IMG/VR virus record: IMGVR_UViG_3300033142_000314
Location: 1-31,010 of that record
Length of the DNA stretch: 31,010 nt
Reading direction: 5' to 3' (one strand)
DNA from: a virus
Shown: positions 13,403 through 22,027 of the stretch, piece after piece
Layout: every line of letters begins with the position of its first letter
Numbering within the stretch: position 1 is the stretch's first letter
The notes under the pieces: model-generated
What the model was told of the DNA's origin: nothing
Databases searched by the model: none
The model's input: only the letters and a program-made list of their open reading frames with translations
Made by a program: the position numbers and the translations under genes

Positions 13403-16400
13403 CAGACGGCTATCGCCTGGAACCACGAGCCGATGATGTCGCCTTCAATCTCCACGAACTGCACGATCGTCAGGTCGCCGATAACCTGCGGGAACTGCGG
13501 GATCTGGTTGTTCACCCAGTGGGTCACGCCTGTCCACGTCGTCCACTCAGCCGCCGCACTGGCCACGTCACGCACCTTAAGCGTATAACTGCCGCCAGCC
13601 TGCATGGCAGCAGCGTTGACGTTCATGGTGCGGCTACCGGCATTCGTTATCCACTTCACGTTCGAGCGGTCCCACGTGATGGTGGTCGCGCTTTCTGTCG
13701 CGTCTTCCGCGATGTAGAACTGCCCAGCATGCACAGACACTCGCCCCGTGGTGCTGGCAAGCCACTCAAGCTGCATTTTCTTCGCGCCCCTGACCGCGAA
13801 GCCTATGACCTCCGTGCTTACCCGGTACATTCCGTATCCAGCACCGGCAGACTGTTCACCCACCTGTAAGGCTGGGACTGTTTCGGTGCCGTCGCCGATA
13901 CGGACAGTCCCCGGAAACACGAACTCGCCAGTCTTGAATGTGCCAGACCCCACATAAGCTGCGGTGATGCTAGCCGCAGCCCACTGGCCTCCCCCGTTGA
14001 CCGCCAGCACCTGATTGAGACTGCCGAGCGCAGCGAACTGTAGGCTCGCCCCGTTGCCGATCAAGACCGCGTTGGCCGTCAGGGTGCTCGCCGCCGTGCC
14101 GCCGTTGGCGACAGACACCTGACCCACGAGGTCGCCAACGAGCAGATTGGACGACGCCCACGCAGTGCCGCTTGCGCGTAAGTAGTTGCCGGTCGTGGCG
14201 GCGGCGATCATCTGCACCGCGCCGGTACCGTTGCCTAGCAGCGCAGCGCCGGAGGTGAGCGAGGCGCGGCCCGTGCCACCGTACAGTGCCGTCAATGCGG
14301 CGGGTAGTTGGGTGACGCCCGCCGCCGTGAACACCCACTCATTCCGTGACGCCCAGTTGGTCTGCGTGTTGGACGCGATAATGACCGCCGCGTCCGCGAC
14401 CATGTACAGGTTCTCGGCTGAGGTAGCAGCCACGATTCCCGCGCCCGCCAGATTCGCAACCAGCGTATCACCTGCGGATATCATGATGGACGAGTCGGCG
14501 CCGATGCCGAGCCCGCCCTGGTCGGTGGTCTTGCGCAGCACACTGATGCCGCTGCCGCCCCAGTCCAGGAAGTTGTCGTTCGTGGCTGTGTTGGTAAAGT
14601 TGAGGGACGCGCTGTCCAGCGCGAGCGTGTCGGCGAACGTGAACGAACCCGAGAACGTGCTAGCGGTTATCTGGGTGGCGCTGTGCGTGTGGCTCGGCAG
14701 GTCGCCAGCCGTAATAGAAGCCCTGATCCATGCGCCGGAGGCGGACTTGACGAACGCACCGTCCGCGCCTGGAGCTAGGGGCGTCATGGCAGAGGCCCCC
14801 GCACCCACTAGCAGGTTACCTGCAGTCGGGTTAGATACGCCTGTGCCGCCGAAAGCCTCGTCTAGTATCCCGCTCGTGATGTCGCCAGCTGTGTGTACGT
14901 GCCCCAGCACGGCGATGGTGCTGACGGTGCCCGTGCCGTCCCGGAACTTCATGGTGGGGCCAGCTTCGCCCCATAGGGTGTGATAGCCAGCGGTGCCAGT
15001 GGGGTCGCCGGTCTCGTGTTGCAGTTGTAGCCGAGCGTTGAACTTCCACTGCGCGGTAACCGTCTCCGCTGCTGCCAGCCTAGCTAATAGGCTGCCGTCC
15101 GTGATCTGGCTCTCCAGCACCGTAAGCGCAGCCTCGTGCTGGGTCACGGCGCTTGCTGCTATGTCGCTGTCCTGGATGGTGCTGCGTACCCACGCGCTGC
15201 CGCTGCTGCGCACAAAGCCACCAGCAGTGCTGAAGGCTAGCTGCGTCATGGCACTAGCCCCTGCCCCGACCAGCAGGTTACCCACAGTCGGCGAGGCCAC
15301 GCCTGTGCCGCCCTGTGCCACCACCAGCACACCACTGGTGATGTCGGCCGCCGAGTGCGCGTGCCCTACTGCGGATATGCCAGCCTCGGCCAACGTGCGG
15401 TTGATCCAATCGCCTGCCGACTTCGCCAGTATCTCGCCCGTACCTACGGCCGATATCGTTACGTCAGTGAGCCCGCCCAGGGTACTGCCTGCTGCCGGGG
15501 CGGCTAGCGTCACGGCGCCGCTGGCAGCTTGGGTCGCGGTTAGGCTGCTGGCCAGGTTGAGGTCGCGGACGGCGAACGCCTGCCCGGTGCTGTCTATAAC
15601 CCGCGCGCCGACGTTGTCGTAGTCGAAGAGGCTGCGGGTGAGGGTTGACCTAATCTGCCCAGCCGCGCCGCTGCCAGCTTCACCACCCGTGTCGTCATAG
15701 GGCGTCACGGTAACGAAGAAGCTGCCGTCGAATATGGTGGTGCCCGCGTCGTCTTGTGCAAGGAATGTCTGCGCCGCGCCCAAGCCATCCTCCAGCACAT
15801 GCACGAGCACGTCGGTGCCTGGGGTTACATCTTTGTCGTACTCGCGGTCGACAGTAGTGCTCGGCGGCGGCTGGTCCGCAGCCGTGTGTGGGCGGATGAA
15901 GCTGTAGACTACGTGTATGCTGCGGCACGATGCGCCGATCAGCAGCGATAGCTCACGCTCCCAGCCTTGCGCACCGCTGCTGCCACCACCCTCGTTGCCG
16001 GTGCTGCGTGCATCTTCGCCCAGGATGGTGACGTTGGGTGGCAGGGGGCTGGGGTGGTCGGTACCTGGCGGCGCGTCCTTCGTCGCCAGGCTGTCCAGCG
16101 TGTATGCTGTGGCATCGTACTCACGCAGCAGCACTTGGATCTCGCCGCTGTCAGGCGTCACGCCAATGGCTTCGACCCAGAACTCCTTCGCGGTCCAGCC
16201 AGGCGTGCTGTGCGTAACCTTTACCACGTCGCCGTGAGCCAGCTTCAGGGCTTCGCGCGTGGCGATCAGCAGGCAACCTGCATCGGCCCTGGTTTCCTTC
16301 AGCAGCGTCTGCGCGGTTTGCTCGGCCTGATACCTGTCGGTGCACAGGGGCAGGTCTATCTGCGCCTCGTTCAGTTGCCCGTTGTCTGCGGTCAGGAACC

Positions 16401-17547
16401 CGTTGGCAACCCCTGGCGCCGGGAACTGCACCTCGTCTGTCTGATAGTCGCCGTCCGCGTCCACATAGGTGGCCGCCATGACATTGGGGGCCTCGCGCGC
16501 ACCCGCACGCCAGAACTCCGAGAAGCCCAGGATGTTGGTTTCGTTTAGCTCAAACGTCTCCGCAGCTTGTACGCGGTGGATGACGAAGCGGTACACGCCC
16601 CCCTCGTCCACTACCCTGCCTCTGCATGTGGATAAGATGCGGTCCAGGTTCGCTTGCTGCCCAAGCGCGGGGTCGATGAACCCATTCAGTGTGAACCTTT
16701 GCTGGGTGCCACCCGGCACCGCTGGGGTCTCTTCGCAGTAGTTGGCTTCGGTCGTCACCGATGACGCCAGGATGTTGGCGTCGGGGATACCCATACCATA
16801 CCGCGTGGAGCGCATGAAGTCACGCGCCGCCAGGATGGGGTTCTGCCCGTTCTGCCAGGTGGTGTCAGCCACGGGGCGTGGGTCGTGTACCTGGACGCCG
16901 CGCGCCAGGGCCGTGACCTTGGGCACCCCGCCTGGCCAGGCTTCGTCGTTCAGATACATCCAGAGCACTAGGTACTGGACGCCCATGCCCTCGTGCGTGC
17001 TGTCGTACGCAGTGAACACGCTGTCCAGTTCCGAGTCCACCACCTGGCTGTCAGCGCCGCTGTGCAGGCCATACTTCAGCCACTGGTCTACACCGAAGGT
17101 ACCCCCACCTGCAGGCCGCCATGGAGGCTGGATGCTGGACCCCGTAACGGGCTCGCTCTCGTACACCGGGACCTGGATGGCCAAGGTGTCATTGAAGTAG
17201 ATGGAGCCGATCGGGCCGCAGCCGCCGCCGTCCTCACCCGCCAAATTGAACGCCACCACCATGACCAGGACGTTGGGGTCAGTGGGGCTGTTGCGGATAT
17301 CCAGCACCTTGGCCCCAATGACCGTTTCGCCATACACCACAGGCAGGCTGGCGTCGCTGCCGCTAACCTGCGCATTGACGTTGCGTTGCCTGTTGGGCAC
17401 TTCACTTGGTGCGCCTGGGCGTCTGCGGAATGCGTACTGCAGCGCGGCCCCTGCCAGGAATATGCCAGCCCCTACCCAGCCGCCCATGGCAAGGCCCACC
17501 ACGCCCGCCACCGAGCCCACAAAGCGCCCGAAACCGCTGTCAGCCAT
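13402..17547 (-). CDS. Tail hub and fibre protein (gpJ-like)
   Basis: 1381 residues from ATG 17547, with GGAGG ten bases upstream. The N-terminal 40 residues are hydrophobic (VGAGIFLAGAALQYAF), as in many tail-tip hubs. Residues 50-530 form the conserved hub (SDASLPVVYGETVIGAKVLD, then YGMGIPDANIL and DGDYQTDEV regions), the counterpart of lambda gpJ and of the tail-tip protein of related siphophages. An Ig-like part follows to about 660. The C-terminal half is fibre: three HxH-containing units (H729/H731, H883/H885, H953/H955), GGTG repeats (746, 900, 1090 and a variant at 1149), and a final domain to 1381. Paired histidines in phage fibres can coordinate metal along the trimer axis. The protein anchors the tail tip and contacts the host. 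The DNA after about 14700 looks more evenly composed, consistent with fibre exchange. Confidence 0.9.
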   Translation of the reverse strand: MADSGFGRFVGSVAGVVGLAMGGWVGAGIFLAGAALQYAFRRRPGAPSEVPNRQRNVNAQVSGSDASLPVVYGETVIGAKVLDIRNSPTDPNVLVMVVAFNLAGEDGGGCGPIGSIYFNDTLAIQVPVYESEPVTGSSIQPPWRPAGGGTFGVDQWLKYGLHSGADSQVVDSELDSVFTAYDSTHEGMGVQYLVLWMYLNDEAWPGGVPKVTALARGVQVHDPRPVADTTWQNGQNPILAARDFMRSTRYGMGIPDANILASSVTTEANYCEETPAVPGGTQQRFTLNGFIDPALGQQANLDRILSTCRGRVVDEGGVYRFVIHRVQAAETFELNETNILGFSEFWRAGAREAPNVMAATYVDADGDYQTDEVQFPAPGVANGFLTADNGQLNEAQIDLPLCTDRYQAEQTAQTLLKETRADAGCLLIATREALKLAHGDVVKVTHSTPGWTAKEFWVEAIGVTPDSGEIQVLLREYDATAYTLDSLATKDAPPGTDHPSPLPPNVTILGEDARSTGNEGGGSSGAQGWERELSLLIGASCRSIHVVYSFIRPHTAADQPPPSTTVDREYDKDVTPGTDVLVHVLEDGLGAAQTFLAQDDAGTTIFDGSFFVTVTPYDDTGGEAGSGAAGQIRSTLTRSLFDYDNVGARVIDSTGQAFAVRDLNLASSLTATQAASGAVTLAAPAAGSTLGGLTDVTISAVGTGEILAKSAGDWINRTLAEAGISAVGHAHSAADITSGVLVVAQGGTGVASPTVGNLLVGAGASAMTQLAFSTAGGFVRSSGSAWVRSTIQDSDIAASAVTQHEAALTVLESQITDGSLLARLAAAETVTAQWKFNARLQLQHETGDPTGTAGYHTLWGEAGPTMKFRDGTGTVSTIAVLGHVHTAGDITSGILDEAFGGTGVSNPTAGNLLVGAGASAMTPLAPGADGAFVKSASGAWIRASITAGDLPSHTHSATQITASTFSGSFTFADTLALDSASLNFTNTATNDNFLDWGGSGISVLRKTTDQGGLGIGADSSIMISAGDTLVANLAGAGIVAATSAENLYMVADAAVIIASNTQTNWASRNEWVFTAAGVTQLPAALTALYGGTGRASLTSGAALLGNGTGAVQMIAAATTGNYLRASGTAWASSNLLVGDLVGQVSVANGGTAASTLTANAVLIGNGASLQFAALGSLNQVLAVNGGGQWAAASITAAYVGSGTFKTGEFVFPGTVRIGDGTETVPALQVGEQSAGAGYGMYRVSTEVIGFAVRGAKKMQLEWLASTTGRVSVHAGQFYIAEDATESATTITWDRSNVKWITNAGSRTMNVNAAAMQAGGSYTLKVRDVASAAAEWTTWTGVTHWVNNQIPQFPQVIGDLTIVQFVEIEGDIIGSWFQAIAV

Positions 17548-17548
17548 T

Positions 17549-17977
17549 TTAGGCGAACCTCCACACGGTAGCGCCGTCAGGCAGGTTCTCGGTGCGCAGC
17601 ATATACGGGCCTCGCTCCTTGGACGATAGCAGCACCTTGCTGACCGACGCCGCTATGCCGAGTGAGGGGAACCCGTCGGTGTCGCTGGGCAACACCAGCA
17701 CGTCACCCGCTTGCACGTAGTAGCGTGTCAACTCCACGGCACCGTGCAGGGCCAGCCATGGGGGCACACCACCCTCCAGGGCCTTGAAGGCGCCACGGGC
17801 CTGCCATGACGTGTGGTACAGCATGGCGGGCACAGGGGGCACCTTGTATATGACCCCCAAGCCACGGAAGGCCAGGCTGGCACAGTCGGTCAGACCGTAC
17901 TCAAAAGCGCGGCCAACCTGCGCGCTAGCAAAGCGCACCAGCGCAGCCTCCCAGCCGTGCACGCGGGTCATCACCAT
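17549..17977 (-). CDS. NlpC/P60-like tail protein (DUF6950 type)
   Basis: 142 residues. ATG 17977 and ATG 17971 are both possible; the second overlaps the upstream stop (TGATG). FASAQVGRAFEYGLTDCASL (16-35) matches the start of DUF6950/NlpC-P60-like proteins, in which the Cys (C32 here) follows a small helix and is the nucleophile of the peptidase fold. The end (GDVLVLPSDTDGFPSLGIAA) supplies further beta strands where the His-containing part lies in related proteins, but a clear catalytic His is not obvious. In gene transfer agents and siphophages this gene lies between DUF2163 and the hub, and its product is thought to help open cell wall or assemble the tip. Confidence 0.8.
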   Translation of the reverse strand: MVMTRVHGWEAALVRFASAQVGRAFEYGLTDCASLAFRGLGVIYKVPPVPAMLYHTSWQARGAFKALEGGVPPWLALHGAVELTRYYVQAGDVLVLPSDTDGFPSLGIAASVSKVLLSSKERGPYMLRTENLPDGATVWRFA

Positions 17978-18642
17978 ACGATGTCGTCCCCGTCGCGGGT
18001 TGGGTCGCCGCCGCCCTGGTCGGGGCCTACCATCGTCACCTTATGCCCGCCCCAGATGAGCACCTTATTAGCCAGGAGCGGCACGAACTCAAACAGCTTG
18101 TCGCCCAGCGTTAGGCCAGCGCGGTCCAGCATGGCGTCGTGCGATGTGACGTTGGTGCGCACCTGGCGGGGGTGCAGCGCACGCGACAGCCTGGACACAA
18201 CCGTGGTGGATACCGTGGCTGTGCCTGGCCCGTCGTCACGCTGCTCGTGGGTTATGCGCCACTGATCATTCAGCAGGCCAGTGAACACTTCAAGGGGGTC
18301 AACCACCACCGCCCCCGTGGCAAGGTCAAGCTGGCCCCAGTGCACGGTCGCAGTGCGCCCCCGCATGTTGTCGCCCAGCACCACTGCGATCACGCCCGTG
18401 TCCACGCCCGACAGGGCTAGGCGCATAGCCTGCGCTGACAGGTCCGTAGTTTCGGGCGGCGGCGAGAAAGACATGACGCCGCCTATACCCACCCACGTCT
18501 GCCCGCCATGCGTTATATCCTGCGTCTTGTCGCAGTAGCGCAGCGTGCCCCCGCTGCTGTTCAACTCCAGCAGCCACACATCCGCGTAGCCTTCCGCAGC
18601 CTCGAGCGCAGTCTGCATGGCGCCGGTTAAGGTGCGGGACAT
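17971..18642 (-). CDS. DUF2163 tail-tip protein
   Basis: 223 residues from ATG 18642, overlapping the preceding stop (TAATG). The N-terminus with LLELNSSGGTLRYCDKTQDI and ITHGGQTWVGIGG, and the VFTGLLNDQWRITHEQ section, match DUF2163, the counterpart of Rhodobacter gene transfer agent gp13. These proteins form part of the distal tail/hub assembly and bridge the tail tube to the tip. The order tape measure, distal protein, DUF2163, NlpC-like, hub is fully preserved. Confidence 0.85.
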   Translation of the reverse strand: MSRTLTGAMQTALEAAEGYADVWLLELNSSGGTLRYCDKTQDITHGGQTWVGIGGVMSFSPPPETTDLSAQAMRLALSGVDTGVIAVVLGDNMRGRTATVHWGQLDLATGAVVVDPLEVFTGLLNDQWRITHEQRDDGPGTATVSTTVVSRLSRALHPRQVRTNVTSHDAMLDRAGLTLGDKLFEFVPLLANKVLIWGGHKVTMVGPDQGGGDPTRDGDDIVW

Positions 18643-19259
18643 TACGGTGCCTCCCTGAAGCGCACCGTTAGCGAGAGGAACTCAGCAGCGTCGGCGGACG
18701 GCATGTCGTAGTCAATGATGATGGCGCGCATGGTGTTGTCCACGAGCGTCAGGGCTGCGTCGTTGGCTGGGCTGCTGCCCACCAGTATGGGTGGGTTCAG
18801 GTTCACGGTGGCCAGCCCGGCTCCGTCGCTCACGACATCCGCGTTTATGTTGCGGAACAGTTGGTTGAGGCCAGCTATCTTGAAGCAGTCGCCTCGCCGC
18901 ATGACCGTAGTGGTGAAGGGCCACCCGTCGGTCGCAATGCTGTTGCCCGCCTCAGACGCGCCCGCCACCAAGGGGGTGCCGCCGCCTGCGCCGTTGGGCG
19001 CCTTCCCGCAGCCTGGCAGCAACCTGTGCACGATGTCAAAGGTGGCGGGGGTATTGTAGTGCTCTTCCACAAATGCCTGCAGCACTTCCTCGTCAACTTC
19101 GCCAGCCTGCAGCGCCCACCACCGCTCCTCCCAGGTACGCCCCGCGCGCACGTTGCCCCTTAGCTGCACGCCACCCGTGGTACCGATAGACACCAGGCCG
19201 CCAGGCACCTTGACGGGCTTGACTTGGTTCGGCAATATGGTGCGCGGGAAAGTGGCCAT
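18642..19259 (-). CDS. Distal tail protein
   Basis: 205 residues. ATG 19259 follows directly after the tape-measure stop (TAAATG). The fold pattern is beta-rich, with segments such as QLRGNVRAGRTWEERWWALQ (33-52), MRRGDCFKIAGLNQL (about 120-134) and SLTVRFREAP at the end. The RxGD-x-F-K-x-AGL segment occurs in siphophage minor tail proteins encoded after the tape measure. By position it is the distal tail (Dit-like) or first tip protein. It resembles neither lambda gpM nor DUF2460 strongly by eye, so the family name is left open. Confidence 0.75.
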   Translation of the reverse strand: MATFPRTILPNQVKPVKVPGGLVSIGTTGGVQLRGNVRAGRTWEERWWALQAGEVDEEVLQAFVEEHYNTPATFDIVHRLLPGCGKAPNGAGGGTPLVAGASEAGNSIATDGWPFTTTVMRRGDCFKIAGLNQLFRNINADVVSDGAGLATVNLNPPILVGSSPANDAALTLVDNTMRAIIIDYDMPSADAAEFLSLTVRFREAP

Positions 19260-21323
19260 TTATCTACCTAGTGTCCGGCGGAATGCGCCTGAGTTGCGCA
19301 TCGCGTCTACAACGGTTTCTGCGATCAGCGGGCGTAGCTGTTCACCTGCCTGCCTGGCACCGGGGCCGTCTAGGGCTTGGATGCTCAGCGGTATGTGGAT
19401 GCTGACCTGTGGGCCACCACCCCCGCCACCGCCACGCGCAGCCACGCTGGCAGGTATAGCCATGCTGGGCACCAAAGGTACAATGACCTCGTCCCTGTGC
19501 ACCTTCACTGGCTTGAGGGGGGTTAGCAGGCCACCCGTGGCCCTGCCCTTGGGGTTGGCGCCTACGATGCTGAGCAGGGTGTCGTTCTCAGGGGCAAGCG
19601 ACCTGACGATGTTGATGATGGCCAGCTTAACTGCTATCCTGTTCAGCTCCACGATGACCGAGTCCGCGAACCCTTTCCATGCGGACGCGCCCTCGCGCAG
19701 CGAATCCGCCATGCGGTCTGCAAAGTTGTCGGCAAAGCTGGTGGCCGCAGCCTCTAGCTTGCTAACGGTTTCGGTCGTGTTCTTTACCGTGCCCTCAAGC
19801 CCTTCAGCCGCTTCCTCAATACCTTCGATAATCACTATGCCTATGCGCAGCCGCTCCAACTCTTCGCGGAACGCCACGAACTCCACGGTGTTGGTGAGCC
19901 CAGCAGCAGCCAAGCTGCGCACCGCACCTTCTATGAGCTTGATGCGCTCCCTGGCCAGGTCGAACGGTGCGTCTATGCCCTCCATGGCAGCGATCTCACG
20001 TAGGCCGGACTGCACCTTGCCGAGAATTGCAGCCAGCCTGGCTGCGTCCTTGGCAGCCTGGTCCGCGCCTTCGCGCGCGGGCCTGTCCGGTACCACTACG
20101 CCAGACTGCGTCAAGGCTGCGTTCAGGGCTTTCAGGATACCCTCCGCAGACTCCTCGGCGCTGCGCTGCATGCGCAGGAAGTTGCCTTCGGCTATCGTCA
20201 CGGCCAGGCCCGTGTCGCTTTCAACCAGGCTGGCCAAGCCACGGGCGCTGGCTACTATGGGGTTGAGCCCGAGTATGGCCTGCACCGTTGGCGACAACCC
20301 CTGCATGAACTCCTCAAACCGCAGGAGGATACCGGCGACCCCGGATCCCAGCAGCGCCTTAGATGCGGCGTCCTTTACCTTGGCCCACACCACCTCGGAC
20401 TTCGCTGCCATAACAGCCAGCGTAACGCCGAATAGCTGCACCCACGCAATGCCTACGTTGATGGCGCGGCCCACCACGCCAATGGCTTCGGTCACCGCAT
20501 CAAACGCGCTGGCGTTGTCGTCCAAGGCCCCCAGCAGTTGCCCGAATATGGGCAGCACTGCCGACGACGCCGTTTCCCCTATCTCGCGGAGCCTGCTAGA
20601 TACCCGCCGCGCGGTGTTAGCTGCGGACAGTTGAGTGCGGTCAAGGTCGCCCACGGCCACACCCACGCGGTCGTAGATAACCGCCAGCGTGGCCGCCACC
20701 TTTTCCTGCGCAGTTAACTCGCTGGCGGCAGTCTTGCCCGTGTCCATCAGGGCGCGCGTCTTTACGTCCACGTCCAGGATCTGAATGCCCCACTGCTTCA
20801 GGCGCTCGCGCTCGCCCGCAGCAGCAGCGTTGATGGCCTCAATGACCACAGCCGTACCGCCAGCCACATCGTTGAAGCTGGTAATGTCGGCAGCCAGCAC
20901 GGCCACTTCTTTTGCATAAGCTGCTGACGCCTCCACTGCGAAGCCCATACCCTGCGCGATGGCTCCCGTGGTGGCGAGTAGGTTCTGTGCCTCCCTGTTG
21001 GTGAGGCCCGCCTTGTTGGCGAACACGTCAAGGAACTGCTGCACATCGTCAGCACTCTTGGCGAATACGGTGCTGAACTTGCTCTGGGTCTCCTCCACGC
21101 TGGCGCCCAGGTTGAAGATTGCCACAGACGCGCGGGCTATCTGCCGGATTATGGCAGCAGCGAAGACCGCCTTGAACGCTGCGCCTAACCCACCGAGGGT
21201 GCGCTTGGTGCGCGTAGCCTGCCGCTCCACACCCTGTAGGCCATTCGTCGCTCCCTTCAGCCCTGGCATTAGCTGCCCAGTGCTGGCGGTGATGACGATG
21301 TCTAGCCTTGCGAGTGTTGCCAC
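19260..21323 (-). CDS. Tape measure protein
   Basis: 687 residues from GTG 21323, with GGGGGT upstream. The N-terminus (LARLDIVITASTGQLMPGLK) is typical of tape measures, followed by long helical stretches (for example 30-90, 180-260, 420-560), a central hydrophobic segment near 290-310, and a C-terminal Gly-rich linker (RGGGGGGGPQ, about 630) leading to a short beta/helical end. It sets tail length and enters the cell with the DNA. At about 0.15 nm per residue its length would suit a tail of about 100 nm. It follows the chaperone genes, as expected, with an eight-base gap. Confidence 0.9.
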   Translation of the reverse strand: MATLARLDIVITASTGQLMPGLKGATNGLQGVERQATRTKRTLGGLGAAFKAVFAAAIIRQIARASVAIFNLGASVEETQSKFSTVFAKSADDVQQFLDVFANKAGLTNREAQNLLATTGAIAQGMGFAVEASAAYAKEVAVLAADITSFNDVAGGTAVVIEAINAAAAGERERLKQWGIQILDVDVKTRALMDTGKTAASELTAQEKVAATLAVIYDRVGVAVGDLDRTQLSAANTARRVSSRLREIGETASSAVLPIFGQLLGALDDNASAFDAVTEAIGVVGRAINVGIAWVQLFGVTLAVMAAKSEVVWAKVKDAASKALLGSGVAGILLRFEEFMQGLSPTVQAILGLNPIVASARGLASLVESDTGLAVTIAEGNFLRMQRSAEESAEGILKALNAALTQSGVVVPDRPAREGADQAAKDAARLAAILGKVQSGLREIAAMEGIDAPFDLARERIKLIEGAVRSLAAAGLTNTVEFVAFREELERLRIGIVIIEGIEEAAEGLEGTVKNTTETVSKLEAAATSFADNFADRMADSLREGASAWKGFADSVIVELNRIAVKLAIINIVRSLAPENDTLLSIVGANPKGRATGGLLTPLKPVKVHRDEVIVPLVPSMAIPASVAARGGGGGGGPQVSIHIPLSIQALDGPGARQAGEQLRPLIAETVVDAMRNSGAFRRTLGR

Positions 21324-21331
21324 GGTACCCC

Positions 21332-21894
21332 CTACAGTGCGCCGCCCACCCCTGCGGCCATGTTAGCCTGCGCCTGCTCTTCGTTACGCAACCGAAACTC
21401 CGCCTGCCACATTGCGAACTCGTTGGCAGGTATATTGCGCTTGCACCACCATACTGGTGCCCCCACCGCCTCTGCTATTCGGAGCCAGCTTCGGGCGCTG
21501 GGGTGTCCCCTAAGTTTCCCATGAGTTCTTCCATGTCGTCTTCAGTCAGCCCGCTAAGGCGTGTCCCCACGTCAAAGCACCGGGCCAACGCCTGCGCGTT
21601 CAGGCGGCCAAGCTGCGGGGCATCCTGCATCGTGTACAGCGGCGCCCCGCCTGCGTCGCAAGTGGCTAGCGCACACAACCTGGCGCGCGCCCCCTTCATG
21701 ATGACCTTTCGGTTTCCTTTCTTGTCGGGCTCGGCCAGGATGCTGGCCTCCCAGTCGTCGCGCTCGTCGCCCGTCAGGGCGCGCATGTACACGTGACCGC
21801 CCCACTCGGGGCACTCCACGCGCTCGCGCACGAGTTCCGTTTGCGCCAGGATGGCGCCAGCCGACAGTAGTGTGCCGGTGTCCGTGTCACTCAT
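21332..21894 (-). CDS. Tail assembly chaperone, frameshift fusion (G-T type)
   Basis: Programmed -1 frameshift product of 187 residues: the first 127 residues come from the upstream frame (ATG 21894 to the AAC codon ending at 21514), then reading slips back one base and continues for 60 residues to TAG 21334-21332. The added part contains LRIAEAVGAPVWWCKRNIPA and a helical NEFAMWQAEFRLRNEEQAQA, the W-x-A-x-F/Y-R-L signature of the T domain of siphophage chaperones. The fusion recruits tube subunits to the tape measure during assembly. The position right before the tape measure is conserved in siphophages. Confidence 0.85.
21475..21894 (-). CDS. Tail assembly chaperone, unshifted product (G type)
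   Basis: 139 residues from ATG 21894, with TAGGAGCA upstream. It has the length and position of the gpG-type chaperone (ARALTGDERDDWEAS-like helical core with the RALTGDERDDWE motif at about 38-50). Ribosomes that do not slip end at TAG 21477-21475. The product keeps the tape measure soluble until the tail tube forms. Most ribosomes make this short form, as in lambda, but the ratio cannot be read from sequence. Confidence 0.85.
   Translation of the reverse strand: MSDTDTGTLLSAGAILAQTELVRERVECPEWGGHVYMRALTGDERDDWEASILAEPDKKGNRKVIMKGARARLCALATCDAGGAPLYTMQDAPQLGRLNAQALARCFDVGTRLSGLTEDDMEELMGNLGDTPAPEAGSE
21514..21520 (-). other. Slippery heptamer GGGAAAC for -1 frameshift
   Basis: In frame (ATG GGA AAC) the heptamer is G GGA AAC, a perfect X-XXY-YYZ site, close to the GGGAAAG site of lambda. 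Three bases downstream lie GGGG-ACA-CCCC and then CCAGC-N7-GCTGG, two short stem candidates that could stimulate slippage. The -1 frame is open from well before the site to 21332 and encodes a T-domain sequence. Confidence 0.9.
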
Positions 21895-21946
21895 TTAGCT
21901 GCTCCTATGATGCTGGGGTCTGGGTACGAGACACGGTGCCGTGCGA

Positions 21947-21988
21947 GGGGGGCCAGCGCAGCCACACCATGGCCACCCCCTGCTGCGC
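21947..21988. repeat. Inverted repeats downstream of the tail tube gene
   Basis: In the 133-base gap between the tube gene and the chaperone gene, two overlapping stems can form: GGGGGCCA (21948-21955) with TGGCC-A-CCCCC (21970-21980), and GCGCAGC (21956-21962) with GCTGCGC (21982-21988). They are mutually exclusive in part. No T-run follows on the minus strand, so this is more likely an attenuator or an mRNA 3' stabiliser that lets the tube be made in excess over the chaperones than a full terminator. Confidence 0.5.
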
Positions 21989-22027
21989 CCCCAGCGACGC
22001 AGCTTTTTACGCACGACACCGCGCAGC

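Noticed and set aside
21891-22027. Small gene in the gap between tube and chaperone genes
   Set aside because: A 21-codon frame from an ATG near 21970 exists with a G-rich region before it, but it lies in the hairpin and has no protein-like pattern.
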